From assembly GCF_007744075.1 (NCBI RefSeq), contig NZ_CP036266.1, positions 7,406,564-7,470,563 on the forward strand: DNA of 64,000 nucleotides, given 5' to 3'. A program made the translations under genes and the position numbers. The notes below the pieces were generated by a model, which saw only the letters and a list, made by a program, of their open reading frames with translations, made no database searches and was not told where the DNA came from. Origin of the DNA: Gimesia chilikensis. GTDB lineage: Bacteria; Planctomycetota; Planctomycetia; Planctomycetales; Planctomycetaceae. Shown one piece after another: positions 17,662 through 25,154 of the stretch. Positions within the stretch are counted from its first letter, which is position 1. Every line of letters starts with the position of its first letter.

Positions 17662-17677
17662 AGAATTATTTTAGCCT

Positions 17678-18808
17678 CTATTTCGCGGGCTGACAGTAAC
17701 TCAACGCCAGCAACGCATATGCGGTTGCCAGATTGGGATCTGATTCATACCAGCGTTTCTGGGTGTTGGTCCAGCTCCCGTTTTCGTTTTGCAGTTCAGC
17801 CAGTTGATTGACCAGTTCGGCCCGCCAGTTGTGGGCCGTACCCTTTTCATCTTTAAACTCATCGACCTGCATCGCATCCAGTGCTTTCGCAAAAGTATGG
17901 AAGTAGTAATACAGGCCCATCAGCCCCATGCCGGGATTTTCCTTCAACGTATAATGACGTCGGATCCACTCGGTAGCGGCTTTGACTCGCTTATCCTTCT
18001 CATCAACGCCGGCAAAAATCATGCTTTTCAGACCTGCATAGGTCATGCTGCCATAAGAACGCAGTCCGCCATCCGGAGTTGTCCCCGCCTGCGAAGTTCC
18101 CCCCGCTGCTGGCGTGTAGTAGAAACCGCCGTCATTGACTTTCGAAGCAAAGGGCGTCGTATTAAATTCCGATTCCAGGTTCTGAGTTCGCGATACGAAC
18201 ACAAGCGCCTTCTGAATTGCAGGGTCGTCTGATTTCACTCCAGCCTTCCGCAGCGCTTCGATCAGAAACTGGGTATTGGAAAGGTCAGGACGCTGATGCC
18301 CCCCGTAGCCGGCACCACCATAAAAAGTGTCGGAAGACTCGATTCCTTCCCCTTTATCCCACTGCAGCCCGCGAAGAAATTTCTCTGCATTCTTGATGGT
18401 CTGATCATAACGACCATCTTTATTGGCTGCATGCAGCGCCATGATCGAGATACAGGTTTCATAGTTACGGTGATTACTTTTCGAGTAGTAAATTCCGCCA
18501 TCTTTCTGAATGTAACCTTCCAGTCGCTTCAGGGCTTTCGCCACAACGGGGTCGCTGGCAGGCACACCACTTTCCAGCAAGGCAGTCGTGACCAGTGCAC
18601 TGATACCGGGTACGGTTTCAGTCGTCCACAGGCCGTCTTCCAGCTGGCTGTTTTTTAAATAATTGATGCCGGCTTTCTGGATCTTCTGCAACTTCTCCAC
18701 ATCGACCTTTTTAGCCGGTGCGTCGGCAGCAAAACTGACTGAAGCCAGCGCAGCCCAGGCCACTGCACAGATTCCGACAAAACTCAAAACTCGTCTGCTC
18801 GATAACAT
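17678..18808 (-). CDS. Prenyltransferase/squalene-oxidase-repeat (alpha-alpha barrel) protein, secreted
   Basis: A 376-residue protein. The ATG at 18808 is preceded by GAGGA; an in-frame TTG one codon upstream is less likely. A signal peptide ends near S-F-A-A-D. The body is a set of helical repeats with glycine-aromatic turns ([20 protein letters not shown]), like the QW repeats of terpene cyclases and prenyltransferases. The catalytic D-x-D-D of squalene-hopene cyclases is absent, so this is unlikely to be a cyclase; such proteins are common in planctomycetes and may bind glycans, lipids or protein partners. Function unknown. Confidence 0.8.
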   Translation of the reverse strand: MLSSRRVLSFVGICAVAWAALASVSFAADAPAKKVDVEKLQKIQKAGINYLKNSQLEDGLWTTETVPGISALVTTALLESGVPASDPVVAKALKRLEGYIQKDGGIYYSKSNHRNYETCISIMALHAANKDGRYDQTIKNAEKFLRGLQWDKGEGIESSDTFYGGAGYGGHQRPDLSNTQFLIEALRKAGVKSDDPAIQKALVFVSRTQNLESEFNTTPFASKVNDGGFYYTPAAGGTSQAGTTPDGGLRSYGSMTYAGLKSMIFAGVDEKDKRVKAATEWIRRHYTLKENPGMGLMGLYYYFHTFAKALDAMQVDEFKDEKGTAHNWRAELVNQLAELQNENGSWTNTQKRWYESDPNLATAYALLALSYCQPAK

Positions 18809-18811
18809 CAA

Positions 18812-19150
18812 CAGTTCCTCACTCTCGTTCTTTCAAGGATATCACTCAAAGATCAGCATCATCCCTGCATTCCGGATTTTAGACGGAACTAAAAGAGAAC
18901 TCAGCTCTGTGACGCCCGGGACAGAGCCTGCACCTTAAGACAGGAAAAACACTACGATGGGGTACCAGAGGGTACATCCTGATTATATCCGTCCCCCATT
19001 CAGATAGAAAATGACGATTTCCGGTTTTCATAAAAATTTGTCAGCGTCATGGATAACCGTACCCTGTTTCCTCTATAATCGGCTGTGTAATTCCTGAATT
19101 CAGGATTTCTGGCTTAAATTCATTCTCCGGACTGACTCAGTACTCCACCC
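18812..19150. other. Divergent intergenic region before the RDD-SpoIIM operon
   Basis: 339 bases with no gene. A consensus TATAAT lies at 19074-19079, about 70 bases before the RDD start, and may be the -10 box of that operon; no good -35 box is at the usual spacing. I see no riboswitch-like structure. Confidence 0.45.
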
Positions 19151-20044
19151 ATGGCGACAGCAACTTCAGAACTGGACCAGGCGCAGACCTCAGCCGTCTA
19201 TCAGGAAGAGGTCTATTCTAATCAGCCTCGAAAACTGAGCCTGGACATGCAGATTGAAACCCCAGAGAATGTCATTCTGACCTACCAGCTGGCAGGGCCG
19301 GCACAACGCTATCTGGCCTATCTGATTGATCTTATCATCCGCATGGTTGTCATGATTGGATTACTGATGTTCGTCATGCCGATGATGAGTCTGGTCTTGC
19401 CCGGAACCGCCCTCGGCCTGTTCCTGGTTCTGATGTTCCTCAATACCTGGGGTTACTACACGATCTCAGAAGGATTCTTCAAAGGACAATCCATCGGGAA
19501 ACACTTTTGTGGTATCCGCGTAATCCGTGAAGGGGGCTACCCAATCACCTTCTGGCCCGCCGTACTGAGAAACCTCGTGCGAAGTGCTGATGCGATTATG
19601 TTCTATGGAATCGGCATCACCTCCATGCTGCTGACACGGCGTTTCCAGAGACTCGGAGATCTGGCTGCAGGCACAGTCGTAATCCAGGAGCGTTCGCTGA
19701 AACTCCCTCGAAAACCCGTGATTCTGGATAAAATCAAACCCCTCGACAAAAATGAAATCGGCAGCTTCCTTCCGCGAGACGAAGTCCTGTCGCTGATCGA
19801 CGAATTTATCGGACGCCGTCATGTTTTGACCTATGAACGGGGGCATGCCCTGGCAGCAATTCTGGCACAAAATCTGGCCGATCGACTGCACTATTCCGGG
19901 GACCCGAAAAAAGTGACTCACTACCCCATGGCATTTCTCGCAGCCGTCTATAAAACATTCAGCTTCAGTCAGGCTGAAGAAGAACAGGATGTGGTCTCCG
20001 AATACCTGAAACAGTCTGGCTTCGGGGAGTTTCATGATGAATAA
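19151..20044 (+). CDS. RDD-family membrane protein
   Basis: A 297-residue membrane protein. The RDD domain covers ~45-180: A-Q-R-Y-L-A-Y-L-I-D-L-I-I-R begins the first helix with the Arg and Asp that name the family, and Q-S-I-G-K-H-F-C-G-I-R-V-I sits in the usual loop before the later helices, followed by R-F-Q-R-L-G-D-L-A-A-G. The ~100 C-terminal residues are soluble. RDD proteins are proposed transporters or anchors; the role here is unknown. It overlaps the SpoIIM-like gene by 11 bases, the first gene of a closely packed membrane operon. Confidence 0.87.
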   Translation: MATATSELDQAQTSAVYQEEVYSNQPRKLSLDMQIETPENVILTYQLAGPAQRYLAYLIDLIIRMVVMIGLLMFVMPMMSLVLPGTALGLFLVLMFLNTWGYYTISEGFFKGQSIGKHFCGIRVIREGGYPITFWPAVLRNLVRSADAIMFYGIGITSMLLTRRFQRLGDLAAGTVVIQERSLKLPRKPVILDKIKPLDKNEIGSFLPRDEVLSLIDEFIGRRHVLTYERGHALAAILAQNLADRLHYSGDPKKVTHYPMAFLAAVYKTFSFSQAEEEQDVVSEYLKQSGFGEFHDE

Positions 20045-21113
20045 GCATAAGTTCATTCAGCAACGCAGACCCCAGTGGAAACGATTCGAAGAGTTTCTGT
20101 ACGGCACCTCCCGCAAATCCCTGTCCAAACTGGAAGCGGAACAGATCACGGAATTTTCCCGGCTGCTTCGTGAAGTTTCTCACGATCTGGCCACCATTCG
20201 CTCCCGCGGCTGGGGACACGACCTGATCTCTTACCTGAACGATCTGGTCGCGCGCGGGCATAACCTGTTTTATGGCGCCCCGCCCAGCAATCTCTCCGTT
20301 TTTTATCGCTATGTGTCCCTCGAATTTCCCCGTCTGTTTCGCGCCAACATCGGCTACTTCCTGACAGCCTGCCTGTTGTTCTTTCTGCCTCTGGGGATCA
20401 GCTGGTACGTGGTGCAGAACAATCCCAGTCTCGCCTCGCGGGTCATCCCCGAAGAAATCATGTCCCGCTTTGACACGATGTATTCAGACCATGGCGAGTC
20501 TGATCCGGACAATGCGAGCGAGGAGGATTCAGAGTCGGAATCAGAAGGGAGATCCAGCTTTGGAGATGAACGGGCAACCATGGCCGGTTTCTACATCAAC
20601 AATAACGTGGGCATCGCATTGAAATGTTTCGCGCTGGGAATTCTGCTCGGCATCGGCACCGTTTATACCCTGCTGTTTAATGGAATTTTTCTGGGAGCCG
20701 TCTCCGGTTACGTCATCAGCCAGGGACACGGTGAGCGTTTCTTAAGCTTTGTTATCTCGCACGGTTCTTTTGAACTGACGGCCATTGCCGTTGCGGGAGG
20801 CGCCGGACTGATGCTGGGAAATGCCCTGATTCATCCGGGCCAGAGAACGCGATTTCAGTCGTTGCAGGTTCGCGGACTGGAAGCAGTGCAAATCGCAGGC
20901 GGCGCGGCTGTCATGCTAGTGGTAGCGGCATTGATTGAAGCCTTCTGGTCTCCCTCTGATGTATCCCCCATGTTGAAGTACAGTGTCGGCAGTGTGCTCT
21001 GGTTGATTGTTTTTCTGTACCTCGCTTTTGCCGGACTCCAGTCTGATGAAACGGGTGAGACCGCAGCTCAACCAGGTCCTTCTGAGAAACCAGGGGAGCT
21101 TCCATCGGCATGA
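20034..21113 (+). CDS. Stage II sporulation protein M (SpoIIM/DUF95) family membrane protein
   Basis: A 359-residue protein of the SpoIIM-like family. A soluble N-terminal part (~1-95) precedes a hydrophobic helix, then an acidic loop rich in Asp, Glu and Ser (near residues 145-180), then the family core: N-N-N-V-G-I-A-L-K-C-F-A-L-G, followed by G-T-V-Y-T-L-L-F-N-G and S-H-G-S-F-E-L-T-A-I. At least four more helices follow. Planctomycetes do not sporulate; outside Firmicutes these proteins occur with RDD, DUF4129 and DUF58 genes and may help membrane remodelling. It overlaps both neighbours by a few bases, so translation is coupled. Confidence 0.88.
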   Translation: MMNKHKFIQQRRPQWKRFEEFLYGTSRKSLSKLEAEQITEFSRLLREVSHDLATIRSRGWGHDLISYLNDLVARGHNLFYGAPPSNLSVFYRYVSLEFPRLFRANIGYFLTACLLFFLPLGISWYVVQNNPSLASRVIPEEIMSRFDTMYSDHGESDPDNASEEDSESESEGRSSFGDERATMAGFYINNNVGIALKCFALGILLGIGTVYTLLFNGIFLGAVSGYVISQGHGERFLSFVISHGSFELTAIAVAGGAGLMLGNALIHPGQRTRFQSLQVRGLEAVQIAGGAAVMLVVAALIEAFWSPSDVSPMLKYSVGSVLWLIVFLYLAFAGLQSDETGETAAQPGPSEKPGELPSA

Positions 21114-22030
21114 TGCGTTTCGAGAAGATCAATATCGCTCTGGTACCCCGGAAGGCCAGCAGTTGCCTGGACCTGGCGATCCGTTTCTATGGACGGTTCC
21201 TGATCCCGATCCTCAAACTCTGGGCGATCATCGCGATCCCGGCCTGCACCCTCGTGTATTGCCTCAGCTATTATTTTCTGCTGGACCTGCGGATGGCACT
21301 GACTGTGGCCTTCTTTGCCTCATCGCCGCTGGGGGTTCTGCTCACCTGGAATTCAGCCCTGTTTGCGTTCGGAAACACTCCGGGCATGGGAAGCCTGAGA
21401 CGCCAGTTCCAGTTTCGAATGATTCCTTTGATGCTGTTCTGCCTGGCAGAGAGAGCCCTGTTCTTTATCGGTCCTGCCCTGCTCTTCTTTTCCGGTAATA
21501 TGCTCGGCCTGCTGGGATTCATCTACTGTTTCTTTCCCGGCATCTGGATTCTGGTACGCAGCGGATTCCGGGTCGAACAGGCTGTTCTGGATTATGCAGG
21601 TGTCGCCTCGCAGGAAGATGCCTCGCACGATCATCGCACAAAAGACCTGATCAAGACCAACTTCGGCTCACTCTTTGGCCGGGGACTGGCGATCTTTCTC
21701 TTCTGCTACATCCTGACACTGATCCTGTTTATCACCTTCGACTACCTCTGCTACACCCTGCTGGAGTTCCCGATCCTGATTGGACAGATCCCCTACCTGC
21801 TGGATCCGAAAACCGCCGATGATACGCTGATCAATATCATGCTGTTGATGACAACAGACCCCCGCGTGCTGGCCATGCTGACGGCATTCATCCTGCTGGT
21901 CTATCCCATTGGCCGCCTGGCCTGGTTCTTTACTTATATCGACCTGCGCGTGCGACTGGACTGCTGGGATATGGAACTCCGAATGACCGAAGTCTCTGAG
22001 AATCTGACATTCAAGGAGGTTTCGTTATGA
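21110..22030 (+). CDS. Integral membrane protein of unknown function
   Basis: A 306-residue protein with about six predicted membrane helices: L-W-A-I-I-A-I-P-A-C-T-L-V, F-F-A-S-S-P-L-G-V-L-L-T, a Phe/Leu-rich helix near 130-150, I-Y-C-F-F-P-G-I-W-I-L, F-L-F-C-Y-I-L-T-L-I-L-F and A-F-I-L-L-V-Y-P-I. The last loop (Y-I-D-L-R-V-R-L-D-C-W-D-M-E) is conserved in planctomycete proteins found at this place in the operon, but I know of no function. It starts with an ATGA overlap on SpoIIM and ends with an ATGA overlap on the DUF4129 gene. Confidence 0.82.
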   Translation: MMRFEKINIALVPRKASSCLDLAIRFYGRFLIPILKLWAIIAIPACTLVYCLSYYFLLDLRMALTVAFFASSPLGVLLTWNSALFAFGNTPGMGSLRRQFQFRMIPLMLFCLAERALFFIGPALLFFSGNMLGLLGFIYCFFPGIWILVRSGFRVEQAVLDYAGVASQEDASHDHRTKDLIKTNFGSLFGRGLAIFLFCYILTLILFITFDYLCYTLLEFPILIGQIPYLLDPKTADDTLINIMLLMTTDPRVLAMLTAFILLVYPIGRLAWFFTYIDLRVRLDCWDMELRMTEVSENLTFKEVSL

Positions 22031-22809
22031 CAGCCTCTCGAGTACGCTTCCAGAGCAGAGTCTCCCTGTTTCTCAGTCTGGGAATCCTCCTGCTGACCCC
22101 GGTGTTTCTCGCTGCACAGCAGGAAAATGATTATACCGATCTGTCATCTCCTGACCAGGTGATGCTGAAGCAGGACATGCAGGAGATTCTGAAACGGCCC
22201 GAATTTCGACATCTGACCCGCGAACGCGAACTCGCTCAGGAAGCCGACGTAGATCTGGATGACTGGATCAAAGATTCTCCCCGACAGAGCAGCTACGACA
22301 CCTCTGCCATCTCCGGTGTCGCCGGGCTGATTTTTCTCTACCTGTCGTATGCTGCAGTGATTTGTGCCTGTCTCCTTGTTCTGTTCCTGCTGGTGAAAGC
22401 TGTGACTGGCTTTAAGCTTTCCAGAGAGCACAACATGAAATCCGACTCCTCTCAACTACAGGGAGAGATGGTTCTGGAGGAGCATGTCTCGCCCGCTGAA
22501 TTAGCGGCAGCCACTTACCTCGAACGGGCACAGGAACTCGCCCGATCAGGTAACTACCATCAAGCTATCATCCAGCTACTGTATGGATCGATGAGCTTCA
22601 TTGAACGCTCGGGATGGATCCGGTTCCGTAAAGGATTAACTTATCGCGATTATATGCGTGCAGCACGCCCGCATGGCCTGGCCGGTGAATCACTGCGTCA
22701 GATGATTCGCACTTATGAACCCCTGGGATTCGGCCGCCGGGTCGCAACCCGAGAACATTTTGAAAGTACACTCCAGCATTATGAATCAGCCTTCCAGAAA
22801 GAAACGTGA
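22027..22809 (+). CDS. DUF4129 domain-containing membrane protein
   Basis: A 260-residue protein. A ribosome-binding site (AAGGAGG) precedes the ATG. A signal peptide or first helix (L-G-I-L-L-L-T-P-V-F-L-A) is followed by a periplasmic part and a second helix near residues 105-125 (Y-A-A-V-I-C-A-C-L-L-V-L-F). The C-terminal ~100 residues are the DUF4129 domain: Y-H-Q-A-I-I-Q-L-L-Y-G, the T-Y-R-D-Y helix and T-Y-E-P-L-G-F-G-R. DUF4129 is often next to transglutaminase or DUF58/MoxR genes. It overlaps the following DUF4350 gene by 29 bases. Confidence 0.85.
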   Translation: MTASRVRFQSRVSLFLSLGILLLTPVFLAAQQENDYTDLSSPDQVMLKQDMQEILKRPEFRHLTRERELAQEADVDLDDWIKDSPRQSSYDTSAISGVAGLIFLYLSYAAVICACLLVLFLLVKAVTGFKLSREHNMKSDSSQLQGEMVLEEHVSPAELAAATYLERAQELARSGNYHQAIIQLLYGSMSFIERSGWIRFRKGLTYRDYMRAARPHGLAGESLRQMIRTYEPLGFGRRVATREHFESTLQHYESAFQKET

Positions 22810-24031
22810 ACGCAGAAATGCGGGCTGGTTCTGGCTGGCCGCACTCTGTCTGCTACTTCCTTTGCACCTCTGGTTTCCGGAGTTCGGTACCGGTGCGCTG
22901 GACGATTCCTACAGTTCCTCCGCCAGCGGGAAAAAAGCATTTTATCTCCTGCTCGATCATGAATCGTTTCAAACAGAACGCAACCGGACTCCTCTAAGCG
23001 TCCTGCTGCAAACACTCGATTACGACGAAACCGTCTGCATCCTCGGCCCGGCCCGCTATCCCAGTCCACTGGAATGGTCGTCTCTGCTGGCCTGGGTCGA
23101 AGAGGGCGGGCGACTGGTCATCTCAGCTAATCCCAAACATCCGCAGTTCCAGGTGGAACCGCTGGAACTCAGCGTGGAATATCTCGATGAAGTCGAACGG
23201 GAAAACATGCCGCGTGTTGAGAAAAAAGAGGATGACGAAGACAAAGAGGAATCCGATCTCAGCCTGCTGATGAAAGGCGAACATGACCTGATCGAAGCCC
23301 AGGCATCCACTGTGTTTCCTGATGTCCCCTCACTCGTCTGGGATACCAATGCACGGGTTACCTCCGCAACGGGTCAGGCTCTGGTCACTGCAGGAGAGAC
23401 CCAGCAGGCCGTCCGACTGCATCATGGCTTGGGAACCGTTGTTGTCTCCGCTTCCTCGGAAATCTTTTCAAATCAGTCCATGGTAGACGGCGGCAGCGTT
23501 GCGGCATTTCGGCTCATTGAGGCTGCCGGACCTCCTGAGTATTTCGTCGTTGATGAATCATTGAATGCTTCGGGAACATCGAAAGTCGTCGCCCTGCTGA
23601 TCGACCCGACCTTCCGCCCCCTGACAATCCAGCTGCTGATCACACTGCTGATTTTTGGCTGGTGGAGAAGCAATCGTTTCGGGCCGATCCTCTCTTCCCA
23701 CATTCTGCCCCGGCATAATATTGTTTCGCATACCGATAACGTCGGCAATTTACACTATAAAAAAGCCAACGGGCGTGCTTTACTATTCGCGTATATCAAG
23801 CAGCTGTTTTCAGAACTGAATCTCAGGCATTTCCGTGGCGAGGAACATCGCGTACTCGACCCCATCGCGAGACGTTTGGATGAAGATCCAAAGCAAATCA
23901 AAAGGTTCCTGAAAAAAGCGGCCCAAATCGCGAAGAGTAAAAAAGTGAATCGCCATCAGATGGGTGAGCTGATTCGAAAACTGTCTAAAATCAGACAGGC
24001 TGCTTCGCCCGGGAAATATCAGAAGAAATAA
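22781..24031 (+). CDS. DUF4350 domain-containing membrane protein
   Basis: A 416-residue protein. The ATG at 22781 gives M-N-Q-P-S-R-K-K-R-E-R-R, then a helix W-F-W-L-A-A-L-C-L-L-L-P, the expected inside-positive start. The periplasmic domain (~35-290) contains S-A-S-G-K-K-A-F-Y-L-L-L and G-G-R-L-V-I-S-A-N-P, as in DUF4350 proteins, with a charged insert rich in Glu/Asp near residues 145-165. A second helix near ~290-310 (I-Q-L-L-I-T-L-L-I-F-G-W-W) and a basic C-terminus follow. It probably works with the DUF4129 protein. The MoxR and DUF58 genes that often complete this set are not present downstream. Confidence 0.82.
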   Translation: MNQPSRKKRERRNAGWFWLAALCLLLPLHLWFPEFGTGALDDSYSSSASGKKAFYLLLDHESFQTERNRTPLSVLLQTLDYDETVCILGPARYPSPLEWSSLLAWVEEGGRLVISANPKHPQFQVEPLELSVEYLDEVERENMPRVEKKEDDEDKEESDLSLLMKGEHDLIEAQASTVFPDVPSLVWDTNARVTSATGQALVTAGETQQAVRLHHGLGTVVVSASSEIFSNQSMVDGGSVAAFRLIEAAGPPEYFVVDESLNASGTSKVVALLIDPTFRPLTIQLLITLLIFGWWRSNRFGPILSSHILPRHNIVSHTDNVGNLHYKKANGRALLFAYIKQLFSELNLRHFRGEEHRVLDPIARRLDEDPKQIKRFLKKAAQIAKSKKVNRHQMGELIRKLSKIRQAASPGKYQKK

Positions 24032-24044
24032 CGAAAGCCCATTT

Positions 24045-24398
24045 GTGATTACCTACCATTCGATCGCCAAAGTCGGCGACATTCCGGAAGGAGAAGGACG
24101 CGCTTATCATCTCGAAGGCCTGATGATCGCCGTCTTCCTCAAAGAAGGCCAGTATACCGCCATCAATGATTTCTGCCCTCACCAGGGAGCGCCCCTCTCA
24201 ACCGGCTATGTCGACGAAGAGGGAGCGGTTACCTGTCCCTGGCATGCCTGGCGATTCTGTATCAAGGATGGCACCTGGCTGGATAATCCCAAATCAAAAT
24301 TACAGGTTCCCGTATACCCGCTGCGAATCGAAGGGGATGACATCCAGGTGGGACTGGAACTCCCTGAAGAAGAGGCCCCCTCGGCTCCCGCTGACTAA
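24045..24398 (+). CDS. Rieske [2Fe-2S] ferredoxin (NirD-like)
   Basis: A 117-residue protein with a GTG start 13 bases after the DUF4350 stop. The two cluster-binding motifs are C-P-H-Q-G-A-P-L and C-P-W-H-A-W-R-F, each giving one Cys and one His. There is no signal peptide or membrane helix, so it should be a soluble cytoplasmic electron carrier like the small subunit of nitrite reductase or a dioxygenase ferredoxin. No partner oxygenase or reductase is nearby. Its last four bases overlap the stop of the convergent UPF0173 gene. Confidence 0.9.
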   Translation: MITYHSIAKVGDIPEGEGRAYHLEGLMIAVFLKEGQYTAINDFCPHQGAPLSTGYVDEEGAVTCPWHAWRFCIKDGTWLDNPKSKLQVPVYPLRIEGDDIQVGLELPEEEAPSAPAD

Positions 24399-25078
24399 AG
24401 CTCGCAGGAACTACCCGGTTCCAGTACCACCGGTTCGGCTGTGGTCTGGCTTCGTACCTGATGAGCCCACGCAGCGGCATCCTGTTCAATCAGAGGCCAG
24501 GTATTGTAGTGCATGGGAATAACCCGTTTGGGTTCGATCAGTTTCGTCGCCCGTACTGCATCTTCCGGTCCCATAGTGAAGTTATCGCCGATCGGCAGGA
24601 TTGCCAGGTCAACGCCTTCTTCACCAATCAGCTTCATGTCATAAAACAGACCGGTATCAGCGGCGAAGTAAATCGTTCCCTCATCCAATTTCAAGAGAAT
24701 GCCACAGGGGCTGCCGCCGTTGCTTCCGTCCGGCAGCATCGATCCATGATGGGCGATCGTCAGCTTGACGGTCCCAAACTCATGTTGATAGGAACCACCA
24801 ATATGCTGAGGGTGTACGTTTTCGATTCCCTGTTTCCCCATCCATTCGATAATTTCGAAATTGGCAACCACCAGTGCTTTGGTGCGTTTCGCGATCTCGA
24901 CGGTATCCCCGACATGATCGCCGTGCCCGTGACTGACAATGATTGCATCAGCTTCGACGGCATCGGCGGAGACGCTCGCGCTGGGATTCCCTGTCAGAAA
25001 GGGATCCAGGAGAATGGTTTTTCCATTGGTTTCAATCTGAAAGGAGGAATGTCCCAGCCAGGTAATCTTTGTTGCCAT
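24395..25078 (-). CDS. UPF0173 metal-dependent hydrolase (metallo-beta-lactamase fold)
   Basis: A 227-residue protein, normal length for UPF0173, with GAGG before the ATG. It begins I-T-W-L-G-H-S-S-F (first ligand region) and has the zinc motif S-H-G-H-G-D-H (residues ~49-55). Later ligands are in A-H-H-G, A-A-D-T-G and P-M-H-Y-N-T-W. The family is a soluble metal-dependent hydrolase of unknown substrate. It is convergent with the Rieske gene; the two stop codons share the bases CTAA at 24395-24398. Confidence 0.9.
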   Translation of the reverse strand: MATKITWLGHSSFQIETNGKTILLDPFLTGNPSASVSADAVEADAIIVSHGHGDHVGDTVEIAKRTKALVVANFEIIEWMGKQGIENVHPQHIGGSYQHEFGTVKLTIAHHGSMLPDGSNGGSPCGILLKLDEGTIYFAADTGLFYDMKLIGEEGVDLAILPIGDNFTMGPEDAVRATKLIEPKRVIPMHYNTWPLIEQDAAAWAHQVRSQTTAEPVVLEPGSSCEL

Positions 25079-25154
25079 GCTTGCCTCGAAGGTAAAGAGA
25101 AAGGAGTGATCCTGATTTCCGTACCTGCAAGATACAACAGATCGAAGTCCAATT

